A stretch of 64,000 nucleotides of DNA from CAVRQM01 sp963723455 (GTDB lineage Bacteria; Pseudomonadota; Alphaproteobacteria; Acetobacterales; Acetobacteraceae): positions 310,001 to 374,000 of the forward strand of contig CAVRQM010000004.1 of the NCBI GenBank assembly GCA_963723455.1. The letters are read 5' to 3'. The notes under the pieces are model-generated. The model saw only the letters and a program-made list of their open reading frames with translations, ran no database searches and was not told the origin of the DNA. Every line of letters starts with the position of its first letter. Within the stretch, counting starts at the first letter, position 1. Both the position numbers and the translations under genes were made by a program. Positions 1-8,444 of this stretch are shown here, piece by piece.

Positions 1-125
1 ACCTGACAGATGCGTTGCGCGACCTTGCGTCCCGCGGCGGGATCGCCGGGCGGCGCGTCCTGCGCGCGCGCCGCCGCCGGCACGAGCATGGCGAGCAGGG
101 AAGCAGCCCTGCCCGCCATCGCCAT
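1..125 (-). CDS. cytochrome c, N-terminal part (cut by left edge)
   Basis: Only the first 41 or so codons are inside the window. The start ATG is at 125 (a second in-frame ATG is at 119), 8 bases after the stop of the upstream sugar dehydrogenase gene. The translation shows a signal peptide (LLAMLVPAAARAQ) followed by GDPAAGRKVAQRICQ, which matches the run-in to a class I cytochrome c CxxCH haem site; the CxxCH itself lies beyond the edge. By context it is probably the periplasmic electron acceptor of the neighbouring PQQ-type dehydrogenase. The assignment rests on a short stretch. Confidence 0.6.
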   Translation of the reverse strand, partial: MAMAGRAASLLAMLVPAAARAQDAPPGDPAAGRKVAQRICQ

Positions 126-133
126 GCCTCGCG

Positions 134-1405
134 TCACTTACCGCTGTAGCTGATGCGGTAGATCGCGCCGTCCTGGTCGTCGCTGACCAGCAGGCTGCCA
201 TCCTTCAGCATCGCCACATCGACCGGCCGGCCGAGATATTCGCCGGTGTCGCTGTTGAGCCAGCCCTCGGCGAACGGCTCCATGTGATCCAGGCTGCCGT
301 CCGGCTTGAAGAACGTCACCATCACGCGCGCGCCCACCGGCACCGTGCGGTTCCAGGATCCGTGCTGCGTGCTGAAGATGGCGCCGCGATATTTCTCGGG
401 GAACATCTTGCCGGTGTAGAAGATCATGCCGAGGTCGGCGGCGTGCGCGACCGTCTCGACATCGGGGAACACCACGTCGGCGGGCGGCGTGTCTGACTTG
501 TACTCGACGGTGCGGGTGTGGCCGCCGCCGTACCACGGGAAGCCGAAACTCTGCCCCATCTTGGTCGCGTGATTCAGTTCACCGGGCGGAACGTCGTCGC
601 CCATGCCGTCAACCTGGTTGTCGGTGAACCAGAGCTGATGCGTCCTGGGATTCCAGTCCATGCCTTCGGAGTTGCGGATTCCGTTGGCGTAGATCTCGCG
701 GTTGCTGCCGTCGCGGTCCATGCGGACGATGCCGCCGATGCCCCATTGCTTGAACTCGGCCAGACGCTCCTTCGGCGGCACGTTGTACGGCTGGCCCAAT
801 TCGACGTACAGCTTGTTGTCCAGCGGGCTGACCCGGCAGTAATGCGCGCCGTGGTTGAAGCTTTCGGCATCCTTCGGTATCAGCGGGTCGGAGATCACGC
901 CGACCGCCACATCGGGACTTTCGTAGAAGAACTCGGCGGCCGGGAACGCCAGGATCTTCGCGTTCTCGGCCACGTACAGCACCCCGTCGGGGCTCATGCA
1001 CACGCCGTTCGGGTTGCTGAAGCTGATCGAGGGGGCAAACACCTTCACCTCGTCGGCGACGCGCCGCTTGGTGCGGTCGGTGACCGCCCAGACGCGGGTC
1101 TTGCGCGTGCTGACGAACACCACGCCGGCGTTGTTGCCGACCGCCATCATGCGCGCGTCCGGCACCACCGCGTACAGGTCGATCTTGAAACCGGGCGGCA
1201 GGTGAATGGCCTTGAGGTTGGCGCGCAGCTGGTCGGCATCGGCCCCGGTCTGCGGCACCGTGGGAATGTCCAGGCTCGCCCCGGTGGTGTGCATGTCTTC
1301 GAGCTTCTTGAGGTTGTCGCTCGACGGATCGGCCTGCGCATGCGCGCGCGGCGCGGCGGACGCGGCCCAGATCACGGCAGCCGTGGCAAGCAGCAGCGTT
1401 CTCAT
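134..1405 (-). CDS. PQQ-dependent sugar (sorbosone/glucose-type) dehydrogenase
   Basis: A 423-residue periplasmic protein. It starts at the ATG at 1405, which has a GGGGAG ribosome site and is followed directly by a signal peptide (LLLATAAVIWAASAAPRAHA). Family features are a beta-propeller body, the segments NGVCMSPDGVLYVAEN and STQHGSWNR, and the C-terminal GRPVDVAMLKDGSLLVSDD blade typical of soluble PQQ glucose/sorbosone dehydrogenases. Such enzymes oxidise aldoses or sorbosone and pass electrons to cytochrome c, which fits the cytochrome c gene immediately downstream. The exact substrate cannot be read from sequence. Confidence 0.85.
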   Translation of the reverse strand: MRTLLLATAAVIWAASAAPRAHAQADPSSDNLKKLEDMHTTGASLDIPTVPQTGADADQLRANLKAIHLPPGFKIDLYAVVPDARMMAVGNNAGVVFVSTRKTRVWAVTDRTKRRVADEVKVFAPSISFSNPNGVCMSPDGVLYVAENAKILAFPAAEFFYESPDVAVGVISDPLIPKDAESFNHGAHYCRVSPLDNKLYVELGQPYNVPPKERLAEFKQWGIGGIVRMDRDGSNREIYANGIRNSEGMDWNPRTHQLWFTDNQVDGMGDDVPPGELNHATKMGQSFGFPWYGGGHTRTVEYKSDTPPADVVFPDVETVAHAADLGMIFYTGKMFPEKYRGAIFSTQHGSWNRTVPVGARVMVTFFKPDGSLDHMEPFAEGWLNSDTGEYLGRPVDVAMLKDGSLLVSDDQDGAIYRISYSGK

Positions 1406-1647
1406 CGTGGCGGCTCTCCCCTGGTGTGCTTGTTCTTGCGGGCCGGAACGGCCCTGTGCAGCTCGGCAATGATATGCGCAGCGTTGCCGGCCGGGCAAGG
1501 CTCGGCAGCGCAGCGCCGCGCTGTAGTACCCGGCTATTGCGGCGCCCCCACACATCTACGTGCAAACCCGTAACGGAACCGCCGCGGTTGCGCTAGCCTC
1601 GGCGCCGGCCGGGCTACCGCCGGCGCAGTCCCGGGGAGCGATCGCAC

Positions 1648-2898
1648 ATGCCGCAGGACGCAATCGATCACGCCGCCCACGCCGCGGCCCTGCGCCGGGA
1701 CCGCGGGCGCGCGCTGGGGGAGCCGGTCAATCTGCCGCTGCTGCTGGCCTGGGCCGGGCTGGCGCTGCTGCCGGTCGCCTTCGTCTGGCTCGTCGAAGTC
1801 ACGCCCGCCCGGTTCGCCGTGCCCGCCGGAGGCGCGCTGTCGCTGGCGCTGTTCATTCCGGTGCTGTGCGGCCTGTCGCTGGTGATGAAGGAGCGTCGGT
1901 CGCATACGCGGCGGATGGCCGCGCAGAACACCGACCGGCTGCGCGACACGCAATATTTCCAGACCTACCAGCGCAACCCGCTGCCCAGCATCATCCGCCA
2001 GGCGTGGTTTCCGGTGCTGGTGATCGCGCTGATCAACCTGTACTTCACCGGGCTGCTGGTCTATACGCCGGCCTTGGACGAGGGCGGCTACGGCAACATC
2101 CTGCTGCTCGGCCATCTGTTCGGGGCGCATGACGCATCCGCAGACGCGCATCTGCGACAAAGCTTCGCGGCGATGTGCTTCGCCTATCTGGGCTGGTACG
2201 TCTGGACCGTATCGACCATCTTCGCCCGGCTGATCACCATGGAGCTGGTCGCCGCCACTTATTACAGCGTGCTGATGCGCCTGATCGTCGCGGTGTTCGT
2301 GGCGCTGATGTTCAACCATCTGCGCGCGGCCATTCCGGTCGGCGGCGACAGCGTGCTGCCCGAGGCGATCGGCTTCGGCGTCGGGCTGTTTCCCAATTCC
2401 GCGCTGGTGGCGCTCGCCGACTGGCTGCGGCGCCTGCTGCTGCACAGCGACGATCGGCTGGAGGTGTTTCCGCTCGACCTGATCCAGGGCATCTCGCCGT
2501 ACCGCAAGCTGCGGCTGTTCGAGATGGGCATGGACAATTGCGAAAACCTCGCGGCGGCGAACGCGGTCGAGCTGTTCCTGACCTCGAATCTCAAGCTGGT
2601 CGAGGTGGTGGACTGGATCGGCCAGGCGCAGCTGGCGACCCTCGTCGGCTCGGAGAACTTCATGAAGCTGCAGCGCCAGGGCTATCGCACCGCGATCGAC
2701 TTCCACCGCGGCTGCCGCTCGCCGGCGCGCGCGATGCTGTCCGCCCTGATCGGCTACCAGGACGCGCAGCTGACCGATCTTGCAGACGGGATGGAGCAGG
2801 ATCCGAGCTATGCCAGCCTCATCGAGCTGCGCGGCCATCTGCGCGAGCCGCTGTCGGCGAACGCCGTGCCGATGCGCGAGCTGCCGCGCGAAGGATAA
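1648..2898 (+). CDS. unknown polytopic membrane protein
   Basis: A 416-residue protein I do not recognise. The ATG at 1648 follows GGGGAG at a good distance. The first half holds about five hydrophobic segments (for example LLLAWAGLALLPVAFVWLV, GALSLALFIPVLCGLSLVM and WFPVLVIALINLYFTGLLV), with a basic loop after the second. The last 150 residues are soluble and contain a stretch around PLDLIQGISPYRKLRLFEMG, followed by NCENLAAANAVELFL, that resembles tandem helix-hairpin-helix motifs. It stands alone between oppositely oriented genes, so context gives no function. Confidence 0.75.
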   Translation: MPQDAIDHAAHAAALRRDRGRALGEPVNLPLLLAWAGLALLPVAFVWLVEVTPARFAVPAGGALSLALFIPVLCGLSLVMKERRSHTRRMAAQNTDRLRDTQYFQTYQRNPLPSIIRQAWFPVLVIALINLYFTGLLVYTPALDEGGYGNILLLGHLFGAHDASADAHLRQSFAAMCFAYLGWYVWTVSTIFARLITMELVAATYYSVLMRLIVAVFVALMFNHLRAAIPVGGDSVLPEAIGFGVGLFPNSALVALADWLRRLLLHSDDRLEVFPLDLIQGISPYRKLRLFEMGMDNCENLAAANAVELFLTSNLKLVEVVDWIGQAQLATLVGSENFMKLQRQGYRTAIDFHRGCRSPARAMLSALIGYQDAQLTDLADGMEQDPSYASLIELRGHLREPLSANAVPMRELPREG

Positions 2899-2902
2899 GC
2901 CT

Positions 2903-3502
2903 TCAGCCCTCGCGCAGCAGCGCCCCGGTGGCGCGCGCGACCACGCCGACCGCCTCGGCCTCGCGGCCGGGCAACTGGCCATCGACCAGCAGCGACGCCA
3001 TCCCGTGCACCAGCGACCAGCAGGCCAGGGTCAGATCCGCCCGCCGATCCGCATCGGCCATCAGCGCGACACGACCGGCCAGCACCGCATAGGCGGCGCC
3101 CGCCGCCCGCTGCAACTCGGGGTGGCCGCGCGGCCGCGCGGCGCCGAACATCAGCCGGAACAGCGCCGGGTCGCGGCAGGCGAACCGGATATAGGCGCCT
3201 GCCTGATCAGCCAGCGCGCCGGCGGGATCGGCGGCGGCGGCGTCGGCCGCCGCCAGCTCCGCCGCCAGCCGGCCGAAGCCGCGCGCGGCGACCGCGGCCA
3301 GCAAGGCATCCTTGCTGGCGAAATGCCGGTACGGCGCCATCGCCGACACCCCGATCCGCCGCGCCGCCGCGCGCAGGCTCAGCGCCTCGTGGCCGCCCTC
3401 GCGCAACAGCTCCAGCGCCGCCGCAATCAGCGCCTCGCGCAGCGCCCCGTGATGATAGGCGGCCGCGGGATCGGGCGGCCGGGATGTTGACACTGTAAGC
3501 AA
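2903..3502 (-). CDS. TetR family transcriptional regulator
   Basis: About 199 residues. The N-terminal helix-turn-helix reads EALSLRAAARRIGVSAMAPYRHFASKDALLAAV, the classic TetR pattern, preceded by YHHGALREALI. The C-terminal part (LFRLMFG, CWSLVHGMASLLVDGQL) fits the WHG-type TetR C-terminal domain. The start is uncertain: TTG at 3502 or GTG at 3493; no ATG is available before the HTH. It is divergent from a DUF4188 gene across a short gap holding two near-identical palindromes, so it probably represses itself and that gene. Confidence 0.88.
   Translation of the reverse strand: MLTVSTSRPPDPAAAYHHGALREALIAAALELLREGGHEALSLRAAARRIGVSAMAPYRHFASKDALLAAVAARGFGRLAAELAAADAAAADPAGALADQAGAYIRFACRDPALFRLMFGAARPRGHPELQRAAGAAYAVLAGRVALMADADRRADLTLACWSLVHGMASLLVDGQLPGREAEAVGVVARATGALLREG
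3486..3500. promoter_or_regulatory. putative TetR operator O1
   Basis: The 15-mer GTTGACACTGTAAGC is an imperfect inverted repeat with 6-base arms around a 3-base centre. It matches 11 of 15 positions of the second site 27 bases downstream and overlaps the 5' end of the tetR reading frame, where binding would block its expression. This is inferred from symmetry and repetition. Confidence 0.55.
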
Positions 3503-3512
3503 CCACGCCCAT

Positions 3513-3527
3513 GTTTACGGCGTAAGC
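3513..3527. promoter_or_regulatory. putative TetR operator O2
   Basis: The 15-mer GTTTACGGCGTAAGC has arms GTTTAC/GTAAGC that match 5 of 6 as an inverted repeat. It lies 3 bases before the ATG of the DUF4188 gene. The half-site sequence resembles the GTTTAC/GTAAAC type seen for many TetR repressors. Confidence 0.6.
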
Positions 3528-3530
3528 AGC

Positions 3531-4061
3531 ATGGAGGGCGGCATCGTGCAAGGCAAGCCGGAGCGTCGGTCGGTCGATCTGTCCGCCTGGCCGGATCTGG
3601 TGGTGGTCTATCTCGGGCTGCGGGTGACAAGGCTGCGCGGCATCGCCACCGTGCTCGGCATCGGCCGCGGCCTCGGCGCGGTCGCCCGCGACCGGCCGAA
3701 TGGGCTGCTGGCGCACGAATCGGTGTTCTACGGCCTGACCCATATCGGCATGCGGCAGTATTGGCGCGACCTGGACAGCTTGGAGCGGTTCACCCGCAGC
3801 GAGCCGCACCGGACCTGGTGGCGCGACGTCCTGCGCGACAGCGCCGGCACCGGCGTCTGGCACGAGACCTATCGCCGCAGCGGTGGCATGGAGGCGATCT
3901 ATGTCGCGATGCCCGCCTCGACCGGCTTCGGCCTGTTCGCCCCGCCACTGGCGCCGGACGGCGCGTTCCATACCGCGCGCCAGCGCCTGCCGGCGGCGGC
4001 TGCGTCCGATCCGCCCGTCTCGGATCCGCCCGTCTCGGATCCGCCCGTCTCAGACCCTTGA
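3531..4061 (+). CDS. DUF4188 family protein (monooxygenase-like)
   Basis: A 176-residue protein. The core has the family's conserved run: NGLLAHESVFYGLTHIGMRQ, then WRDLDSLERFTRSEPHR, WWRDVLRDSAGTGVWHETY and GGMEAIYVAM. Relatives are described as haem-type monooxygenase or aldoxime-dehydratase-like, but the reaction is not established. It is controlled in all likelihood by the divergent TetR regulator. The tail is odd: after LPAAAA it ends in repeats of SDPPV coded by a 15-base tandem repeat, and its last 12 bases overlap the end of the convergent flagellar gene. Confidence 0.8.
   Translation: MEGGIVQGKPERRSVDLSAWPDLVVVYLGLRVTRLRGIATVLGIGRGLGAVARDRPNGLLAHESVFYGLTHIGMRQYWRDLDSLERFTRSEPHRTWWRDVLRDSAGTGVWHETYRRSGGMEAIYVAMPASTGFGLFAPPLAPDGAFHTARQRLPAAAASDPPVSDPPVSDPPVSDP
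4005..4056 (+). repeat. 15-bp tandem repeat, 3.5 units
   Basis: Units begin at 4005, 4020 and 4035 (TCGGATCCGCCCGTC, first copy with one change), followed by a partial diverged unit. Unit length is a multiple of three and encodes SDPPV at the C terminus of the DUF4188 protein, so copy-number change would only lengthen or shorten the tail. Confidence 0.9.
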
Positions 4062-4433
4062 TGACAGGCTGATCGGCGGCGGTTGGCCGACGCGCGCGCC
4101 GCCCGCGCCGTAGCGTGCGGCCGGCAACGCCGCCGGGACCGCTCGCAGCAGGGTCGCGATCACCTCGCCCTGCACCGCGATCGCCCGTTCCAGCAGCCGC
4201 CTGTTCTCGGCGGCCGCGTCGGCCAGCCGGGCGGCGACCTGCTGCGCGAGCGCCCACTGCTCCGGCGACAACGCGCCGCTCGACCTCTGCAAATTGGACA
4301 AGCTCTGCATCTCGGCCCGCTTGCGCGCCAGCAGCGACATCGCCCGGGCGATGTCGTGCGCACGCAGCGCCGCGTTCTCCTCGGTCAGGGTGTGCGCCAG
4401 CGCCACCGCCGCGGCGATCATCGCGTGGGTCAC
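4050..4433 (-). CDS. flagellar FlgN-like protein
   Basis: A 127-residue, almost entirely helical protein (TLTEENAALRAHD, ARKRAEMQSLSN, AARLADAAAENRRLLERAIA) ending in an Ala/Pro tail. It starts at the GTG at 4433, overlapping the TGA of the rod-binding gene as GTGA, so it is the last gene of the flgI operon. Its size, coiled-coil character and position agree with FlgN-type export chaperones for hook-associated proteins; sequence identity to FlgN is low, so the name is an inference from context. Confidence 0.6.
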   Translation of the reverse strand: MTHAMIAAAVALAHTLTEENAALRAHDIARAMSLLARKRAEMQSLSNLQRSSGALSPEQWALAQQVAARLADAAAENRRLLERAIAVQGEVIATLLRAVPAALPAARYGAGGARVGQPPPISLSSRV

Positions 4434-4729
4434 CGCGCGCCTTCCTGCGAGCGCAGCATCTGCCGGTACACCGGCGCCGCCAGTCCCAGGCCGCCGGCGC
4501 GCGCCACGCTGTTCGCCATCTCCTGTGTCAGCATCGGCCGCCACGTCGCCTCGCCCTCGCCGCCGCCCAGCAGGCCGTGCGCGCTGTCCACCGTGTCGAA
4601 CATCGGGGCCAGCAGCGCGCCGAGTGTCATGGCTTCGAAATCCCGCGCCGCCTTCCAGGTCTTGGCCCGCGCCGGGTCGGCCAGCTCGGCCGCACCCGGC
4701 GGGCCGGCGGCTGCGTCGATGACGGTCAT
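4430..4729 (-). CDS. flagellar rod-binding protein (FlgJ N-domain type)
   Basis: A 99-residue protein with the rod-binding domain signature ARDFEAMTLGALLAPMFDTV and GGGEGEATWRPMLTQEMANS. It lacks the muramidase domain of enteric FlgJ, as is usual in alphaproteobacteria. Its ATG at 4729 overlaps the flgI stop (ATGA) and its stop overlaps the next start (GTGA), so the three genes are translationally coupled. It acts in the periplasm in assembly of the flagellar rod. Confidence 0.82.
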   Translation of the reverse strand: MTVIDAAAGPPGAAELADPARAKTWKAARDFEAMTLGALLAPMFDTVDSAHGLLGGGEGEATWRPMLTQEMANSVARAGGLGLAAPVYRQMLRSQEGAR

Positions 4730-5829
4730 TGCACCTCCAGATCGGCTTGCAGGGCGCCCGCCGCCTTGATGGATTGCAGGATGCTGATGAGATCGCGCGG
4801 CCCCACCCCAAGCGCGTTCAGGCTGGCCACCAGGTCGCGCAGGGTCACGCTGCCATGCAGGATGCCCAGCTTGCGGTCGTGCTGGTCATCGACCTGGATG
4901 CTGGTGCGCGGCGTTACCGCGGTCGTGCCGCTCGACAGCGGCCCGGGCTGGCTGACCTCCGGGGTCTCGGTGACGCGGATCGTCAGGTTGCCCTGCGCGA
5001 TGGCCACCGTGGAGACGCGCACGTTGGCGCCCATGACGATGGTGCCGCTTGCCTCGTCGATCACCACCTTCGCCGGGCTGTCCGGTTCGACCCGCAAATC
5101 CTCGATGCGCGCCAGAGTGTCCACCGCGTCGCGCCCGGCCAGCGCCACCTCCACCGTGCGCGGGTCGGTGGCGCGCGCCGAGCCAGGTCCCAGCGCCGTC
5201 TCGACCGCCGTGGCGATGCGCCGCGCCGTCGTCAGGTCCGGGTTGCGCAGGCCCAGGCGCAGCGTGCTGCGCCCGCCGATTTGGTCGGCGACCTCGCGCT
5301 CCACGGTGGCGCCGTTGGCGATCCGTCCCGAGGTCGGCACGCCGCGGGTCACCGACGACGCCGCGCCGCGCGCGCTGATGGCGCCGGTGGCCAGCGCGCC
5401 CTGGCCGACCGCATGCACCTCGCCATCGGCGCCCAGCAGCGGGGTCACCAGCAGCGTGCCGCCGGTCAGGTCGGTGGCGTCGCCCAGCGCGGAGACGGCG
5501 ATATCCACCCGCTCGCCGGTGCGGGCGAAGGCGGGCAGGTTGGCGGTGACCATCACCGCGGCGACATTCTTCGTCTGCAGCTTGGCGATCTGATCGCGGG
5601 TGTTCACGCCCAGCCTCTCCAGCATGCCGACCAGGGACTCGCGGGTGAACACCGCGTTGGCCAGCTTGTCGCCGGTGCCGTTCAGCCCGACCACCAGCCC
5701 GTAGCCGACCAGCTGGTTGTCGCGCACGCCCTGGACATCGGCGATGTCCTTGATCCGCACCTGCGCGCCCGCCGCCAGCGGCAGCAGGACGGCGCAGCAC
5801 AGGGCCAGGATCGCGGGGAGGATTCGCAC
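4726..5829 (-). CDS. flgI: flagellar P-ring protein FlgI
   Basis: 367 residues, normal length for FlgI, the periplasmic P-ring subunit around the rod. A signal peptide (ILPAILALCCAVLLPLAAGA) precedes the diagnostic VRIKDIADVQGVRDNQLVGY and GLVVGLNGTGDK; the C-terminal SLNALGVGPRDLISILQSIK is also family-typical. I chose the GTG at 5829 because the signal peptide begins there. It is the first gene of a coupled operon with the rod-binding and FlgN-like genes and is divergent from fliX across 79 bases. Confidence 0.95.
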   Translation of the reverse strand: MRILPAILALCCAVLLPLAAGAQVRIKDIADVQGVRDNQLVGYGLVVGLNGTGDKLANAVFTRESLVGMLERLGVNTRDQIAKLQTKNVAAVMVTANLPAFARTGERVDIAVSALGDATDLTGGTLLVTPLLGADGEVHAVGQGALATGAISARGAASSVTRGVPTSGRIANGATVEREVADQIGGRSTLRLGLRNPDLTTARRIATAVETALGPGSARATDPRTVEVALAGRDAVDTLARIEDLRVEPDSPAKVVIDEASGTIVMGANVRVSTVAIAQGNLTIRVTETPEVSQPGPLSSGTTAVTPRTSIQVDDQHDRKLGILHGSVTLRDLVASLNALGVGPRDLISILQSIKAAGALQADLEVQ

Positions 5830-5908
5830 CGGAGGGTTGTCGCGCCGCCCGGTGAACCAATCGTCAAGGTCCTCGCCGCAGCATGCGCGCCGCAGCAGGC
5901 GAGGCGCG

Positions 5909-6358
5909 ATGATCCCGATCCAAGGCTCCAGGCCGCCAGCCATGTCCGGGCCGCGGCCGCGCGCGGCGCAGGCGACCGGCGCCGGGTTCAGCCTGCCGGC
6001 CGCGGCCGCCGCCGGCGCCGGGCCGGCGACGACCGGCGCCGCCGCCTCGCTGGACGGCATGCTGGCCTTGCAGGAGACGACCGAGCAGCCGGGCTGCGAC
6101 GATCTCCCTCCGGCGCGCGACCGCCGCGCGCGGCGGCGCGGGCGCGACCTGCTGGATGCCCTGGCCGCGCTGCAGCGCGGCGTGTTGGGCCGGGCTTTGG
6201 GCGGCGCGCCGGGCGGGGCGGCCGAGATGGACGCGCTGCGGCGCCTGGCCGCGCTGGCGGCCGTGGCTCCCGACGCGGCCGATCCGGCGCTGGGCCGCAT
6301 CCTGGCCGAGATCCGCATGCGCGCCCACGTCGAACTGGCACGTTACGATCCCGTTTAG
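5909..6358 (+). CDS. fliX: flagellar assembly regulator FliX
   Basis: A 149-residue protein starting at the ATG at 5909 (GAGG ribosome site). The N-terminal third is low-complexity Ala/Gly; the conserved C-terminal part reads RRRGRDLLDALAALQRGVL and ILAEIRMRAHVELARYD, as in FliX. In Caulobacter FliX links flagellar assembly to class II/III gene expression through FlbD and is divergent from flgI, the same arrangement as here. No flbD is in this window. Confidence 0.85.
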   Translation: MIPIQGSRPPAMSGPRPRAAQATGAGFSLPAAAAAGAGPATTGAAASLDGMLALQETTEQPGCDDLPPARDRRARRRGRDLLDALAALQRGVLGRALGGAPGGAAEMDALRRLAALAAVAPDAADPALGRILAEIRMRAHVELARYDPV

Positions 6359-6476
6359 ATAACGCCGTACCCCTTGTGGGCCGCGTGCCGCGTGGCTATA
6401 CGCCCGGCACGCTCACGTGTCCGGGAGCTTGGTTGCGACCGGGGCCTGGCCGCCGAGATGCCGCAGGAACGCTGCC

Positions 6477-6893
6477 ATGATGGTCACGCTGCCGCCGGAC
6501 TACCTGCCCTCGGACGACGAGGAGTTCATGAGTCCGCAGCAGGTGGAGTTCTTCCGGCGAAAGCTGCTTCGCTGGCGCACCGATTTGCTGCGCGAGGCGG
6601 ACGGCACCCTGGCCAGCCTGTCCGAAGGCGGCATCCATGAAGCCGACGTGACCGACCGCGCCAGCGTCGAGACCGACCGCGCGCTGGAACTGCGCACCCG
6701 CGACCGGGCGCGAAAGCTGGTCGCCAAGATCGATCAGGCGCTGCTGCGGGTCGAAACCGGCGCCTACGGCTTCTGCGAGGAGACCGGCGAGCCGATCGGT
6801 CTGAAGCGCCTGATCGCCCGCCCGATCGCCACCCTGTCGATCGAGGCGCAGGAGCGCCATGAGCGCATGGAGCGGGTCCACCGCGACGATTGA
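6477..6893 (+). CDS. dksA: DksA/TraR family RNA polymerase-binding protein
   Basis: 138 residues; ATG at 6477 after AGGAA. The coiled-coil part (SPQQVEFFRRKLLRW, EADVTDRASVETDRALELR) and the zinc-finger region (YGFCEETGEPIGLKRLIARP) are clear. Only one of the four canonical zinc cysteines is kept, a replacement pattern common in alphaproteobacterial DksA. It binds the RNA polymerase secondary channel and tunes initiation in starvation responses. It is convergent with amn. Confidence 0.92.
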   Translation: MMVTLPPDYLPSDDEEFMSPQQVEFFRRKLLRWRTDLLREADGTLASLSEGGIHEADVTDRASVETDRALELRTRDRARKLVAKIDQALLRVETGAYGFCEETGEPIGLKRLIARPIATLSIEAQERHERMERVHRDD

Positions 6894-6932
6894 GGCCGCC
6901 GCACCGCGGCTGCCGGGTTGCCTGCTGGCAAG

Positions 6933-8412
6933 CTACCGGAACGGCGGCTCGTCGAAGCTGCGCAGCTTGCGCGAATGCAGCCCGCCCAGTCGCCGCGCAG
7001 GATGTCAAGCGCCGCCAGCCCGATCGCCAGGTGCTCGCCCACCGCGCGCTCGTAGAACGCGTTGGCCGCGCCGGGCAGCTTGATCTCGCCATGCAGCGGC
7101 TTGTCGGACACGCAGAGCAGGGTGCCGTACGGCACCCGCAGCCGATAGCCCTGGGCGGCGAGCGTGCCGCTTTCCATGTCGACCGCGATGGCCCGCGACA
7201 GGTTGATGCGCCGCCGTTCCTGCGACCAGCGCAATTCCCAGTTGCGGTCGTCATAGGTGACCACGGTGCCGGTGCGCAGCCGCTGCTTCAGCGCGTCGCC
7301 GGCATCGCCGGTCACCTGCGCCGTGGCGCGCTGCAGCGCCACCTGCACCTCGGCCAATGCGGGGATCGGCACTTCCGGCGGGATCAGGTCGTCCAGGATG
7401 CGGTCGCGGCGCAGATAGCCGTGCGCCAGCACATAGTCGCCGATCGACTGGCTCTGCCGCAGCCCGCCGCAATGGCCGACCATCAGCCAGCAATGCGGCC
7501 GCAGCACCGCCAGGTGATCGGTGATGTTCTTCGCGTTGGACGGGCCGACGCCGATGTTGACGATGCTGACGCCCTGCGCCGCGCCGCGCCGCAGCAGGTG
7601 ATAGGCCGGCATCTGGAAGCGGTGCCACGGCGCCGCCGCCACCAGCGCGCGGGCCTGCGGCTCGGCCATGCCGCGCCGACCACCGCGCCGCCGGGCAGCA
7701 CCAGGCTGTCATGCGCGCCGTCCGGTGCCGCCAGCTCGGCCAGCCCCCATTCGACGAACTGATCGACGTAGCGGTGGTAGTTGGTCAGCAGGATCCAGGG
7801 CTGCACGGCGCGCCAGTCGGTGCCGGTGTAGTGCGTCAGCCGGCGCAGCGAGTAGTCCACGCGCACCGCATCGAACAGCGCCAGCGGGCGCGGTCGGCCG
7901 TCGGCGAAGTTCCACAGCCCGTCGGCGATCTCGTCGCCGACGGTGGACAGCAGCGGTATCGGGAAATAGCGCGCCAGCTCGGCCGCGGACAGGCCCCCGC
8001 GTGAGAACTCGTCGCCGCTGTCCAGCACGTACGGGTACGGCATCTCCTGCTCGCTGCGCCCGACCGCGATGTGCGCGCCGTACTCCTCGGCCAGCGGCGT
8101 CAGCTGCTCCAGCAGGTAGCGGCGGAAATGCGCCGGCTGGGTGACGGTGGTGGCGTAGTGGCCCGGCTCCTGAAACTTCGCCCACGCCCGTCGCGGCGTG
8201 GGCATCGGGCCGCGCGGGGTCCAGGACAGGCGTAATTCCGGGTAGCGGAAACGGGCGAGTTCGGCCTCCCTTGGGGGCGCGCCGTGCGCCGCGAACCGGG
8301 CCAGCGCCTCCCGCAGAGTCTCCTCGGCCTGCCGGTGCAGTTCGACCAGCCGCTCCACCGCCTGTTCGGGCGACAGGAACGGCGCGGCCGGATCATGCGG
8401 CAGGCTGGCCAA
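6933..8412 (-). CDS. amn: AMP nucleosidase (two frame breaks)
   Basis: About 490 residues, normal for Amn, which hydrolyses AMP to adenine and ribose 5-phosphate. The N-terminal part has YPYVLDSGDEF and YSLRRLTHYTGTDW; the catalytic part has NIGVGPSNAKNITDHLAVLR, MVGHCGGLRQSQ, VDMESGTLAAQGYR and CVSDKPLHGEIKLPG. The frame breaks twice: near 7675 (in GGCGCGGCATGG) and near 6990 (in TGGGCGGGCTGC). With both repaired the protein ends in the family-typical HSRKLRSFDEPPFR. Each repair needs one missing base, which suggests sequencing indels. The start (TTG at 8412) is uncertain. Confidence 0.85.
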
Positions 8413-8444
8413 GGACGCATCCCGTGCTGGCGGCGTGGCGCATG

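Noticed and set aside
518..1573. A long forward open frame over the PQQ dehydrogenase gene
   Set aside because: It is antisense to a clear gene, His/Val/Arg-rich and without any family feature; long shadow frames are expected at this GC content.
5830..5908. A sigma-54 or sigma-70 promoter in the flgI/fliX divergent gap
   Set aside because: A TTGACG occurs on the minus strand, but no acceptable -10 or -24/-12 pair could be placed.
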